A stretch of 51,127 nucleotides of DNA from an uncultured Bacteroidales bacterium. GTDB taxonomy: Bacteria > Bacteroidota > Bacteroidia > Bacteroidales > UBA932. Every line of letters starts with the position of its first letter. The stretch's first letter is position 1. Below, piece by piece: positions 42,148-50,673 of this stretch. The DNA lies in assembly GCA_944326305.1 (NCBI GenBank), contig CALVDL010000022.1:1-51127 (forward strand), given 5' to 3'. The notes below the pieces were generated by a model that saw only the letters and a list, made by a program, of their open reading frames with translations, was not told the origin of the DNA and did not search any database. A program made the translations under genes and the position numbers.

Positions 42148-44667
42148 CTAAAAATAATAGCCGAACCCCACATAGAACCCTACCCTGTCTGTAAGGCTTG
42201 ACCAGTGCAGAGTGGCCTGCAGAGGGCCGAGGACAGTATTGAATGCATACCCCAGCCCGGCGCCGATGAACCCCGGACCATTCATATAGGACTTGAAGTC
42301 ATCGCTGTCCCTCATATAGTTGACCATACCGGAAAGATAATGGTTGCGTGCCACATTGAAACGGAAGTCTACCCTTGCCGCAGTAAGGATATTCCTTGCA
42401 AGGGCAAGATTGTTCACCCCCACAAAAGGCATCTGCTGGTCGATATACCTGCCAGGGATAGAGCCGCCGACACAATTGACATACGGCAGAGGCACATCTT
42501 CCCCGAAAAGAAAGCGCACCCATGCCGAAGGTATGATAGACAGCACCCTGCCTACATTGACAACCCCTTTCGCATCAGCCTGCACAGCATGGAAATTGTT
42601 GAATCTGTACGGAAATCCGGCGAACGTCCACCCGTAGCTGACCCCGGCCGTGAAGCCCGTATGCGGAAAATACCCGTTGTCGAAAGTGTCGGCCCTGGCA
42701 TTCAGGAACAGGGAAACATAGTCATTGCGCATCTGGTCCTGGTCATAGTCACCGAAAATGCCCCCTGAAGAATACAGCGACCTCAGATTGAAATAGTCGT
42801 TCCTCAGCCCCAGCTGGATGTCGAACAGCGACCAGTTGATATTGGACAGGTAGAATTCCTGCCTGACATTCAGGTAGTCGAGGTTGAACTTCGAGGAGGT
42901 ATAGTCCAGAAGGTTCATGCCGGTCCAGCGGACAGAGGCCGTGGCGTTCAGGGTCGGGGACTTGGGTGAATTGTAGGTATAGTGGAACTTGAATTGCGGA
43001 TTGGTACTTATCCTTCCTGTAAAGTCGAAGATGGAGCCCTGCAGCTTGTGTGCGTTGAGAGAGACGTTCAGAAGGACCGAGACCACCTCCTCCGTATCAA
43101 GCCGCACCCCGAACCCGAAATGGTGTATCGGCCCGGGCTTGCAGTTGATGACCAGATGGAAAGGCTGCTGCGTACCTTCAAGCTCATATGTCACATAGTC
43201 GTATGCCTGCGAACCGAATACAGTCGCCACGACCGTCTCAATGTCTGTCCTGCACACCTTGTCCCCGGGCCATATGGCTATGCGCTTCATAAGTATCTCG
43301 CTCTCCCTCTCGCCCACACCGCGTATCTCCACTCCGTCGACATATACGGAATCGGTGATTATGTCCTGGGCGAGGGCATTATGCAAGACAAGGGTGTCAC
43401 CAGCCATCATCTTCTTGATGTTCAGCAGCTTGTCTTCATTCTGAAATGCCGCGGCATATCCCTTGTAGATGATACGGTCGATACTTTCCGCATCGAAGCT
43501 CATCATATTGTACTCCTCGAGATCAGGCTTGATGTTTATGTCCGCCACATGGACATTCTGCTCGTAGACAGAGCGTCCGAGCATATCTATGCCTGCGTTG
43601 ATTATGTCACCGATATTGTTGATCTCGTCATAGCGCTTCCTGCCGCTGGAAACATCCACACCTATCACTATATCGGCCCCCATCCGGCGGGCGAGCGAAG
43701 TCGGGTAGTTGTCCCTCATGCCACCGTCGACCAGGACCATCCCGTCCATCTTGACCGGTGCGAACACCCCGGGTATAGACATTGTGGAGCGCATGGCGGT
43801 GGTGATTTTCCCCGAATGCCAGACTTTCGCCTTCCCGGAGACAAGGTCAGTCGCCACACAGGCGAACGGGATAGGCAGGTCGTTGAAATCCAGCGAGTCC
43901 TGATACCCTACAGACAGGGCACTGAAAAGGTTCTGCACGTTCTGCCCGTAAATATAGCCCGAAGGGAGGCTTCCCAGGATGTTGTCCCTCACGATGGCTG
44001 CAGAGCTTTCCGCATCCGCCCCGAGCACCAGCTTCCCCTCATGCCTCTGGACGTCCGTCCTTTCGAACTGTTCCGGCACTTCAGGTTCTCCGGAAGCACT
44101 GTCAGCGCCGGTGCCGGTCTCCGAATATTTCAGTTCATAGGCCTTCCTCTCTAAATAATATTCCTTTTTATAGTAGAACGGGAACGACAGGAGGTATTTT
44201 TCCTTGTATTTCTTCTCCGAATACGATATGAACTCCCTCGGGATCCGGTCGCTCAGGGCAAGTTCCCAGTCTATGCCCCTTACGATGGACTCCAGCTCGT
44301 CAGCGCTGTAGCCCAATGCATATATGCCCCCGACAAGCCCTCCCATGCTGGTCCCGAGCACCATGTCAATGGGCATGCCGATGGATTCAAGATATTTGAG
44401 GACGCCGATATGGGCCGCACCTTTGGCTCCCCCTCCGCTGAGCACAAGGGCGACAGCCGGCCTGCGCGTACGGATGCTGTCCATCCGGGCCCTTATCTCC
44501 GCAATGCTGGTGGAGTCGTCCCCTACCGTCTGGATGACAGGGTCAGGAAGTCCGGCCGCCTGCAGCCTTCCCGTCAAGAAAGGAAGGACTGACAATATGG
44601 CAATGATCAGAAACTTATTCATAACGTCGGTTCGACGAATTGATTTCATCGGATTCACATTATTCAT
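42148..44667 (-). CDS. Patatin-like phospholipase with C-terminal BamA-type barrel
   Basis: An 839-residue exported protein. A signal peptide (FLIIAILSVLPFLTGRLQA) is followed by a patatin domain: oxyanion motif SGGGAKGAAHIG, nucleophile GTSMGG near residue 105, and catalytic Asp in VDGGMRDNYPTSLAR. A POTRA-like region (IWPGDKVCRTDIETVVATVFGS) and a 16-strand-type surface-antigen barrel ending VGFYVGFGYYF follow. This PlpD/type Vd-like architecture (patatin + POTRA + Omp85 barrel) is known in Bacteroidota. The 44667 ATG overlaps the rlmN stop (ATGA) and suggests coupling; the ATG at 44622 (MNKFLI) is an alternative that gives a cleaner signal peptide. Confidence 0.92.
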   Translation of the reverse strand: MNNVNPMKSIRRTDVMNKFLIIAILSVLPFLTGRLQAAGLPDPVIQTVGDDSTSIAEIRARMDSIRTRRPAVALVLSGGGAKGAAHIGVLKYLESIGMPIDMVLGTSMGGLVGGIYALGYSADELESIVRGIDWELALSDRIPREFISYSEKKYKEKYLLSFPFYYKKEYYLERKAYELKYSETGTGADSASGEPEVPEQFERTDVQRHEGKLVLGADAESSAAIVRDNILGSLPSGYIYGQNVQNLFSALSVGYQDSLDFNDLPIPFACVATDLVSGKAKVWHSGKITTAMRSTMSIPGVFAPVKMDGMVLVDGGMRDNYPTSLARRMGADIVIGVDVSSGRKRYDEINNIGDIINAGIDMLGRSVYEQNVHVADINIKPDLEEYNMMSFDAESIDRIIYKGYAAAFQNEDKLLNIKKMMAGDTLVLHNALAQDIITDSVYVDGVEIRGVGERESEILMKRIAIWPGDKVCRTDIETVVATVFGSQAYDYVTYELEGTQQPFHLVINCKPGPIHHFGFGVRLDTEEVVSVLLNVSLNAHKLQGSIFDFTGRISTNPQFKFHYTYNSPKSPTLNATASVRWTGMNLLDYTSSKFNLDYLNVRQEFYLSNINWSLFDIQLGLRNDYFNLRSLYSSGGIFGDYDQDQMRNDYVSLFLNARADTFDNGYFPHTGFTAGVSYGWTFAGFPYRFNNFHAVQADAKGVVNVGRVLSIIPSAWVRFLFGEDVPLPYVNCVGGSIPGRYIDQQMPFVGVNNLALARNILTAARVDFRFNVARNHYLSGMVNYMRDSDDFKSYMNGPGFIGAGLGYAFNTVLGPLQATLHWSSLTDRVGFYVGFGYYF
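44622..44639 (-). promoter_or_regulatory. Shared 18-nt motif, copy at start of patatin gene
   Basis: Minus strand TTCGTCGAACCGACGTTA, abutting the internal ATG at 44620-44622. If translation starts at 44667 instead, the motif is inside the coding region (SIRRTDV). It matches the copies at 22367 and 30477. Confidence 0.55.
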
Positions 44668-45764
44668 TTCAATTCAGTGTGCTTCCCGGCAAGCATGCCG
44701 CACGCGGCAAGTATGTCCTCACCCCGGGAGGCACGGATTGTAGTGGTGATGCCGGACCGGCTGAGCCTGTCACGGAAAAGCTCCATGACACTCTGCGGGG
44801 CCGGGGAGTACGGGAAGTCCGGAATCCTGTGGAAACGGATGAGGTTCACGCGGCACTCCAGGCCGGAGAGCATCCTGGCAAGTGCGTCGGCATGGCGCTT
44901 GGTATCGTTGAACCCGGCAAACATGGTATACTCGAAACTCACGCGGCGCTGGCCCGTAAAGTCGTACTGCTTTATAAGGTCAACGACATCCGCTATGGGA
45001 TAGGCCTTCTCCACCGGCATCATGGACAGGCGCTCGTCGGAGAAAGGGTTGTGCAGGCTCACAGCCAGATGGCAGCGGCTCCCGTCCAGGAATTTCTTCA
45101 GGAACGGTATCACCCCTATGGTGGAAAGCGTAATGCGCTTTGGACTCCATGCAAAACCCCAGTCGGAGGTCAGGACCTCGATGGCGCGGGAGACATTGGC
45201 ATAGTTGTCAAGCGGCTCGCCCATGCCCATGAACACCGCGTTGGTCAGTCTGTCCGACTCGTCCACGGAAATGAACTGCGATATGATGTCAGCGGCGGAA
45301 AGATGCCCGTGGAACCCCTGCCGTCCCGTCATGCAGAATCTGCAGCCCATGCGACATCCGGACTGTGACGACACGCACAGGGTGGCCCGCTCCCCGTCCG
45401 GTATCATCACGGCCTCAACCGCCCCTGACTCGGTCCTTGGGGCCGGATGCGCTCCGTACTGCGGGGCATCCGCCTTCACTGCGCCATCAAGTTCCCTGCT
45501 GAATACGCCTTCGACAGGAAAAAGGTATTTCTTCGTCCCGTCAGAAGAAACCTGCATCCCGCTGTACGGGGTCACTCCCACCTCGTAACTCCCGGCCAGG
45601 GCGGCCCTTCCGGCCTTCGAAATGTCCGTCATCCCGTCTATGCTCCTTACCTTCTTCCCGTAGAGCCACTTGGCTATCTGCCCTGCAGCGAATTTCGGGA
45701 GGCCGGCCTCCCGGACAATTTCCTTCAGTTCTTCCGGCGTCTTTCCTAAAAGTCTCTGTTTCAT
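44664..45764 (-). CDS. rlmN: 23S rRNA (adenine2503-C2)-methyltransferase
   Basis: A 366-residue radical-SAM methyltransferase that acts on A2503 of 23S rRNA and A37 of some tRNAs. The [4Fe-4S] motif is CRMGCRFC in SSQSGCRMGCRFCMTGRQGF. Other conserved blocks are NAVFMGMGEPLDNYANV, RITLSTIGVIPFL, AVSLHNPFSDERLSMMPV and FEYTMFAGFNDTKRHADALA. The conserved catalytic Cys near the C-terminus is present (DILAACGMLAG). A TACATTTG box ends only 4 bases before the ATG, predicting a leaderless or near-leaderless mRNA. It overlaps the patatin gene by 4 bases. Confidence 0.95.
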   Translation of the reverse strand: MKQRLLGKTPEELKEIVREAGLPKFAAGQIAKWLYGKKVRSIDGMTDISKAGRAALAGSYEVGVTPYSGMQVSSDGTKKYLFPVEGVFSRELDGAVKADAPQYGAHPAPRTESGAVEAVMIPDGERATLCVSSQSGCRMGCRFCMTGRQGFHGHLSAADIISQFISVDESDRLTNAVFMGMGEPLDNYANVSRAIEVLTSDWGFAWSPKRITLSTIGVIPFLKKFLDGSRCHLAVSLHNPFSDERLSMMPVEKAYPIADVVDLIKQYDFTGQRRVSFEYTMFAGFNDTKRHADALARMLSGLECRVNLIRFHRIPDFPYSPAPQSVMELFRDRLSRSGITTTIRASRGEDILAACGMLAGKHTELK

Positions 45765-45768
45765 GCGG

Positions 45769-45776
45769 CAAATGTA
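45769..45776 (-). promoter_or_regulatory. rlmN promoter -7 box, next to the start codon
   Basis: Minus strand TACATTTG fits TAnnTTTG and lies 4 bases before the ATG. TTTG occurs upstream at 45793-45796 but with only a 16-nt spacer. Transcription would start at about the ATG. Confidence 0.5.
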
Positions 45777-45817
45777 AAGATATTTTCGTCTCCAAACTCC
45801 TATTTATTTCTCTTTGA

Positions 45818-45849
45818 ATTGTCAAAACTTCCGGTTTTTCCTACATTTG
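45818..45849 (+). promoter_or_regulatory. prmA promoter
   Basis: ATTG (45818-45821), 20-nt spacer, TACATTTG (45842-45849). This is a good match to the Bacteroidota vegetative promoter, giving a leader of about 20 nt before the prmA ATG at 45875. Confidence 0.65.
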
Positions 45850-45874
45850 TCCGAATTCCAAAGCAAATACAGAC

Positions 45875-46735
45875 ATGAACAGCCAGGAGTATATCGAAGT
45901 ATCCATACGGTTCGAGCCGTTTTCCCAAGACAATGCGGAAATCCTGATGGCAGAACTGGAGGAGCTGCCATTCGAGTCATTCGAAGTGGAGGAGCCGTTC
46001 CTCAAATGCTATATCCCGAAAGAGCAGTATTCCGCCCAGATGCTCAGGCTGGCGATAGACGGACTGGAGGAGGACTGCTTCCGCGTCACGGGATTCAGCG
46101 CAAGGCTGATTCCCTCCGCCAACTGGAACGCAAAATGGGAAAGCGGGTTCAGCCCAATCATTGTAGACGGGAAATGCACCGTCAAGGCCCCTTTCCACAC
46201 GGGGCTGCGCCGGACAAGGTTCAACATCACGATCGAGCCGCACATGGCTTTCGGGACCGGACACCACCAGACCACATATATGATGTGCCGGGCTATCATG
46301 CAGGACGAGGCCATGTTCAAAGGCAGGACCGTACTGGACATGGGCTGCGGGACAGCGGTCCTGGCCATACTCGCCGCGAAGGTCGGGGCAGGGCACGTGT
46401 ACGCGATAGACATAGACGCGGTCGCGGCCCGGTCGGCGTACGACAACGCCTGCATCAACCGCCTCTCACGCCGCATCGAGACCTACTGCGGGGACGCCTC
46501 CCTGCTGCAGATGGGGAAATATGACATCATCCTCGCCAACATAAACAGGAACATCCTCCTGCAGGACCTCCCCACCTATTCAAGGTCGCTGCGCGCAGGC
46601 GGCTCCGCCTACTTGAGCGGATTCTTCACCGCAGACGCCCCAGCCATCACGGAAGCGGCCAGGAAAGCAGGTCTGGAGTATATGTCAGGAGACTCTATCG
46701 AGGATTGGAGTATGTTGAAATTCAAAAAGATATAG
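45875..46735 (+). CDS. prmA: Ribosomal protein L11 methyltransferase
   Basis: A 286-residue SAM-dependent methyltransferase that trimethylates ribosomal protein L11. It has an N-terminal recognition domain, then PHMAFGTGHHQTTYMMCRAI, motif I VLDMGCGTAVLAILAAKVGA, AIDIDAVAARSAYDNACIN and ILANINRNILLQDLPTYSR, the family's N-rich active-site loop (usually NI-x-NIL). Length is close to the family norm. A well-spaced promoter lies just upstream, and the gene diverges from rlmN. Confidence 0.94.
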   Translation: MNSQEYIEVSIRFEPFSQDNAEILMAELEELPFESFEVEEPFLKCYIPKEQYSAQMLRLAIDGLEEDCFRVTGFSARLIPSANWNAKWESGFSPIIVDGKCTVKAPFHTGLRRTRFNITIEPHMAFGTGHHQTTYMMCRAIMQDEAMFKGRTVLDMGCGTAVLAILAAKVGAGHVYAIDIDAVAARSAYDNACINRLSRRIETYCGDASLLQMGKYDIILANINRNILLQDLPTYSRSLRAGGSAYLSGFFTADAPAITEAARKAGLEYMSGDSIEDWSMLKFKKI

Positions 46736-46764
46736 TCTTTTAAACGACAGACGCAGGATAAAAT

Positions 46765-46795
46765 TTTGGCAGGATTGAATTTTTGCCTAACTTTG
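46765..46795 (+). promoter_or_regulatory. Promoter of tRNA-Leu
   Basis: TTTG (46765-46768), 19-nt spacer, TAACTTTG (46788-46795): a perfect consensus match. Transcription would start a few bases before the tRNA 5' end at 46808. Confidence 0.8.
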
Positions 46796-46807
46796 CGGAC
46801 TGTATCT

Positions 46808-46889
46808 GCGGGCGTGTTGTAATTGGTAGCCAAGCCAGACTTAGGATCTGGTGCCGCAAGGCGTATGGGTTCGAGTCCCTTCGCCCGCA
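46808..46889 (+). tRNA. tRNA-Leu (anticodon UAG)
   Basis: An 82-nt class II tRNA. The acceptor stem is GCGGGCG paired with CGCCCGC (46882-46888), with discriminator A at 46889. The anticodon stem CCAGA/TCTGG carries loop CTTAGGA, anticodon TAG (UAG), which reads CUA and related Leu codons. A long variable arm (GCCGCAAGGC) and the T-arm GGGTTCGAGTCCC are present. CCA is not encoded. Confidence 0.96.
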
Positions 46890-46901
46890 CATAAATTGTT
46901 G

Positions 46902-46939
46902 AAGAGGGTCAGGCTGTCGGACTAGACCCTCTTTCTGTT
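46902..46939 (+). terminator. Probable terminator after tRNA-Leu
   Basis: A 9-bp stem (AAGAGGGTC at 46902-46910 with GACCCTCTT at 46925-46933) around a 14-nt loop, followed by a T-rich tail (TCTGTT). It lies 12 bases after the tRNA. Confidence 0.65.
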
Positions 46940-47007
46940 CAGGCCCGATGCTGTCCGCCGCCATTGGCGGCAGGACACCGGGGATGGGGACAATCAATCA
47001 TCAGGCC

Positions 47008-48387
47008 ATGGCCAGATCAAAGGGAAAAATACTCGTTGTGGATGACAATGCGGGGATTCGCTCAGCCCTGCGGATACTCCTTCCCATGCATTTCAGCGGA
47101 GTGGAGATAATTCCTTCGCCAGGAGAGCTTATGACAAAGGTGGAGATATTCCGGCCGGACGCAGTGTTGCTGGACATGAATTTCAACAGGGACATCAATA
47201 CGGGGAACGAGGGACTTTACTGGCTCTCTGAGCTGAAGTCCCGTTTCCCGGATATCCAGGTCGTGCTCTTCACGGCATATGCCGACATCTCCCTGGCGGT
47301 GGAGGGGATGAAGCGCGGGGCAGCGGACTTCATAGTAAAGCCCTGGGAAAACGACAAGCTGATAAAAGTGCTGGAGGATGCATGCAGCAGGCATGGAAGC
47401 CAGACCAAGGCAAATCCGCGCCCGGACAATGGGCCAGACATGTTCTGGGGCTCTGGCCCGCTGATGTCCGAAATACGGAAGACAGTCGAAAAGATCGCCC
47501 CTACAGACGCATCCATCCTTGTCACAGGAGAAAACGGGACAGGCAAAGATGTACTTGCCAGGGAGATACACCGCCTTTCCGGGCGCAGCGGAAAACCTAT
47601 GGTGAGCGTAGACCTTGGTGCGGTCCCCGAATCCCTGTTCGAAAGTGAACTTTTCGGACATGCAAAAGGAGCATACACTGATGCCAGGTCCGACTTTGCC
47701 GGAAAGTTCGAGCAGGCACACGGCAGCACCCTGTTCCTGGACGAAATCGGGAACATCCCTCCTTACCTGCAGTCAAAACTGCTGCGTGTACTGCAGGACA
47801 GGACAGTCACGAGGGTCGGGGACACAAAGGCCGTAACCGTAGACATAAGGCTCATATGCGCGACCAACATGGACCTCCGCAGGATGGTGCGGGAAAGTAG
47901 GTTCAGGGAAGACCTTTTCTACCGCATAAACACCGTACACATCCATCTTCCCCCTCTCCGGGAAAGAAAAGACGAAATCCGCTCCCTGGCGGGACTCTTC
48001 CTGGAAAAATACGCACGCCGCTACAGGCGCAGGGTCTCCTCCATTAGCAGGGAGGCTATGGACATGCTTGAATCCTGTCCATGGAAAGGCAACATCCGCG
48101 AACTGCAGAACTGCATCGAGAAGGCCGTCATCCTGTCAGAAGGTGAAACCATTGATGCAAAAGACCTGACATTGACATGCACTGACAGAGGGATGCAGGA
48201 AAACGGCGCCGACATCCATGAGGCCGTGGTAATCCAGTCCGCAGAGGAGGACACGCTGGAAATGATAGAGGAAAAGGCCATCAGGTCGGCCATGAAGAAA
48301 TACAACGGCAACATGTCCCTCGTAGCCAAGGCCCTGGACATCAGTCGCCCCACACTATACAACAAACTCAGGAAATACAACATCTGA
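47008..48387 (+). CDS. Sigma-54-dependent response regulator (NtrC family)
   Basis: A response regulator of about 459 residues. The receiver domain starts KGKILVVDDNAGIRSALRIL and has the phosphoacceptor Asp in DAVLLDMNFNRD and the conserved FIVKPWENDKL. The central AAA+ domain has Walker A GENGTGKDVLARE, the sigma-54 contact loop as GAYTDA (GAFTGA in NtrC), Walker B TLFLDEIGNIPPYLQSKLLRV and the arginine-finger region RFREDLFYRINTVHIHLPPL. The C-terminus is a Fis-type HTH (LVAKALDISRPTLYNKLRKY). I chose the ATG at 47008; ATGs at 46948 and 46984 are in frame but not conserved. It forms an operon with the kinase 16 bases downstream. Confidence 0.94.
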   Translation: MARSKGKILVVDDNAGIRSALRILLPMHFSGVEIIPSPGELMTKVEIFRPDAVLLDMNFNRDINTGNEGLYWLSELKSRFPDIQVVLFTAYADISLAVEGMKRGAADFIVKPWENDKLIKVLEDACSRHGSQTKANPRPDNGPDMFWGSGPLMSEIRKTVEKIAPTDASILVTGENGTGKDVLAREIHRLSGRSGKPMVSVDLGAVPESLFESELFGHAKGAYTDARSDFAGKFEQAHGSTLFLDEIGNIPPYLQSKLLRVLQDRTVTRVGDTKAVTVDIRLICATNMDLRRMVRESRFREDLFYRINTVHIHLPPLRERKDEIRSLAGLFLEKYARRYRRRVSSISREAMDMLESCPWKGNIRELQNCIEKAVILSEGETIDAKDLTLTCTDRGMQENGADIHEAVVIQSAEEDTLEMIEEKAIRSAMKKYNGNMSLVAKALDISRPTLYNKLRKYNI

Positions 48388-48403
48388 CCATCCGGCAACA
48401 CCA

Positions 48404-49639
48404 TTGCATACAGTGGGAATAGAGTACATACTTATTCTGGCAGGCGCCATCGCCTTGACCTTCATTGCAGCGGGAATCTGCTTCACCGTCAAGACCCGCC
48501 GCAAAGTCACCTATATGCTGGATGCCCTGGAGGACAAGGAAACAAACTTCAGATTCAGCGAGGACAAGCTGGTGGGCAGGAAGTTCAACCGGACGCTGAA
48601 CAGGATAAGGACCATCTTCGAAAAAGAAAAGGAAGAAATCAGGGAACAGGAGCAGTACTACGGCAAAATGCTGGACCATGTGCAGACCGGGATAACAGTG
48701 ATAGACGAGGACGGCGAACATATCAGCTACTGCAACGCCATGGCGCTCCGGATACTGGGCATGGCCACGTTCAGTAATATCAGGCAGCTCAGACGTATCA
48801 GCGAAACCCTCGACGAGGCCTTCCGGAAAGTGGCCGAGGGGGTCGAAGAGCGGGCGAGCTATTTCAACGAATCCTCCAGGGTCACCATTTCCATCACGGC
48901 ATCTTCGGCAGAAATCCGGGGTAAAAATGTGAAGATCGTAGCATTCAACGATATAAGCAGCGACATCGAGGAGAACGAGTCTGCGTCATGGACCAGGCTG
49001 ATACGTGTGCTTACACATGAGATAATGAACACGGTCACCCCTATCGCCTCCCTGAGCGACGCCCTCGCGAAATACGCCGGACCTGGAGCGGAGGACAGCA
49101 ACACCCCGGACATAAGGGCCGGACTCCAGACCATAGCCACGTCCGCCAACGGGCTCATAAAGTTCGTGGAGTCCTACAGGGACCTGACACACATCGCCCC
49201 TCCTGTCAGGAAAGCCTTCTTCATGAAAGACCTCGCTGAAACCGTGCAAAAGCTTACCGCACGGCAGTTCGCGCAGGCAGGCGCCTCGTTCCACTATGAA
49301 GAAAAGGACGAGGACATCCTGTTGTACGCAGACGAGGGGCAGATATCTCAGATACTGGTCAACCTGATGAAGAACGCGCTCCAGGCCGGAGCTTCCAATG
49401 TACGCATAAAGGCATGGATCGACAGCATGGAAAGCGTAATAGTGGACATCGCCAACAACGGTCGTCCCATAAGCAAGGAAAGCCAGGAAGAAATATTCGT
49501 ACCTTTCTTTACCACGAAGCCTTCGGGGACAGGCATAGGCCTGAGCATATCCCGCCAGATCATGAGGCTTCACAACGGAAGCCTGAGACTGACCGGAAGC
49601 GATGACAGGCAGACGGTATTCACATTGACATTCAGATAG
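48404..49639 (+). CDS. Sensor histidine kinase, NtrY/NtrB-like
   Basis: A kinase of about 411 residues, partner of the preceding sigma-54 regulator. One N-terminal membrane helix (YILILAGAIALTFIAAGICFTV) is followed by a linker helix, a PAS domain (MLDHVQTGITVIDEDGEHISYCNAMALRIL), the H-box LIRVLTHEIMNTVTPIASLSD (phosphorylated His near residue 204) and an HATPase domain with LVNLMKNALQAG, VDIANNGRPI and GTGIGLSISRQIMRLHNGS. It lacks a periplasmic sensor, so the signal is probably intracellular or membrane-linked. The start is a TTG at 48404 or a GTG at 48413; no ATG is available. Confidence 0.92.
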   Translation: MHTVGIEYILILAGAIALTFIAAGICFTVKTRRKVTYMLDALEDKETNFRFSEDKLVGRKFNRTLNRIRTIFEKEKEEIREQEQYYGKMLDHVQTGITVIDEDGEHISYCNAMALRILGMATFSNIRQLRRISETLDEAFRKVAEGVEERASYFNESSRVTISITASSAEIRGKNVKIVAFNDISSDIEENESASWTRLIRVLTHEIMNTVTPIASLSDALAKYAGPGAEDSNTPDIRAGLQTIATSANGLIKFVESYRDLTHIAPPVRKAFFMKDLAETVQKLTARQFAQAGASFHYEEKDEDILLYADEGQISQILVNLMKNALQAGASNVRIKAWIDSMESVIVDIANNGRPISKESQEEIFVPFFTTKPSGTGIGLSISRQIMRLHNGSLRLTGSDDRQTVFTLTFR

Positions 49640-49659
49640 TCCGGGACCGCTGGATGGTC

Positions 49660-49890
49660 AGGAACTTCTCCGGTAGAGACATTGGTCCAGCCGGCAAGCC
49701 GCATGTCACTGTCGAAAAGCAGATAGCGGTCGGTCCTGCGCTCGCTGACAAGCAGGGTGGCAAGGGCGCCGTCACGTGCATGCGACATGAACCATCCTAT
49801 GTCAAGGTCCGAGATTATATCCACATTGTGCACAAGGAAACTGCCGCTGTCCCCATCAGGGGCAAGGAACCGTTCCGCATGCCGTATGGC
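49660..49890 (-). pseudogene. Nucleotidyltransferase, internal fragment
   Basis: The open frame 49570-50070 contains a central piece that closely resembles sugar-nucleotide transferases of the hexose-1-phosphate nucleotidyltransferase type: ETGAAIRHAERFL, GSFLVHNVDIISDLDIGWFM, LATLLVSERRTDRYLLFDSD and LAGWTNVSTGEV. The N-terminal signature GxGTRLRP and the C-terminal half are both absent. The upstream 50-60 codons (RAFLFLNLKVMLTSKQYDQLF) do not look like this family. The remnant lies just after the histidine kinase on the opposite strand, with its last codons running into the kinase 3' end. The rest of 49640-50195 shows no intact gene. No activity expected. Confidence 0.65.
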
Positions 49891-50195
49891 AGCCCCGGTC
49901 TCCAGCTCATTGCCGCGGCAAAGGCTCTCCAGCCTGTCGGTCTCTCTGAAAAGCTGGTCATACTGTTTACTCGTTAACATCACTTTGAGATTTAGGAATA
50001 AAAATGCCCTCTGTACAGGTGTCCTCGGCTCGTCAAGAAGCCGTGCAGCCGTTTCCGGTACTGCCACCATGCAAAGGGCAAAAACTTTCTATTACAGCCA
50101 GATTTTGTCCAGCTGCTTGACGATTTAGGAATGACAAAGGTATGCAATTATTTTTCCTTTTTTACCATTTTGTTTTCCCTTTTATTCAAATTCGC

Positions 50196-50203
50196 TATAT
50201 TTG
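50196..50203 (+). promoter_or_regulatory. Putative promoter -7 box for DUF6722 gene
   Basis: TATATTTG fits TAnnTTTG, with a TTTG at 50169-50172 (23-nt spacer, slightly long). It supports the ATG at 50224 over the upstream ATG at 50131. Confidence 0.5.
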
Positions 50204-50223
50204 TAGGACAAACGACTGAAACA

Positions 50224-50436
50224 ATGACTGAGGAAAGGGAAAAGGTGCTGTTTGCAGAAATAGGGAAATATTGCATCGATATTTCAAAACTCGTGTTTGG
50301 GGGCATTATCCTGGCCGGTATTATGGATTGGGGCTTAAACCGCCTTGCGTTGCTCCTGTCCGGAGTTGCCGCCGTCACTTTGCTGGCGGTTACCGGCATT
50401 TGCTTCTCTGTATTGTCGGACAATAAAAAACAATAG
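50224..50436 (+). CDS. Small DUF6722-like membrane protein
   Basis: A 70-residue protein: a charged N-terminus (MTEEREKVLFAEIGKYCIDISKL), then two hydrophobic segments (VFGGIILAGIMDWGL and ALLLSGVAAVTLLAVTGICFSVL) and a short charged tail. The EIGKYxIDISKLxFGGxILAGI pattern matches the small DUF6722 proteins of Bacteroidota. Their function is unknown; in my recollection they are often near mobile or accessory regions. The frame is open upstream to 50131, but the -7 box at 50196-50203 makes 50224 the better start. Confidence 0.7.
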   Translation: MTEEREKVLFAEIGKYCIDISKLVFGGIILAGIMDWGLNRLALLLSGVAAVTLLAVTGICFSVLSDNKKQ

Positions 50437-50438
50437 AT

Positions 50439-50564
50439 ATGGAACTGGTTTACTTATTTATTGCGCTTGCTGTACTCGGCATCATAGGCATAATATACGC
50501 TGCCGTTGAATTTCACAGGCAGAGCCACCATACAACCAAAAAAACCTCAAAATCCGGGTATTAA
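50439..50564 (+). CDS. 41-residue single-pass membrane microprotein
   Basis: An ATG at 50439, two bases after the stop of the DUF6722 gene, opens a 41-codon frame: MELVYLFIALAVLGIIGIIY (one membrane helix), then AAVEFHRQSHH and a basic tail TTKKTSKSGY. The tight spacing and the clean helix-plus-basic-tail layout suggest a real gene co-translated with its neighbour. I do not recognise a family. Confidence 0.55.
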   Translation: MELVYLFIALAVLGIIGIIYAAVEFHRQSHHTTKKTSKSGY

Positions 50565-50673
50565 AAAGGGCTTCCCGTCACGGGTTCGCCCCAAAGTGAA
50601 ATCTTTGCCTGCACAAAGGTAGCCGCCCGCCTCCTTGTAAAAGAAACTGAAATTGAGGTTGAGGTAATGACGG

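Noticed and set aside
42982..44154. A 390-codon plus-strand frame opposite the patatin gene; similar long antisense frames at 23194-24402 and 17946-19070
   Set aside because: They mirror well-supported genes on the other strand, lack recognisable motifs, and are rich in His, Arg and Pro as expected for antisense reading of GC-rich codons.
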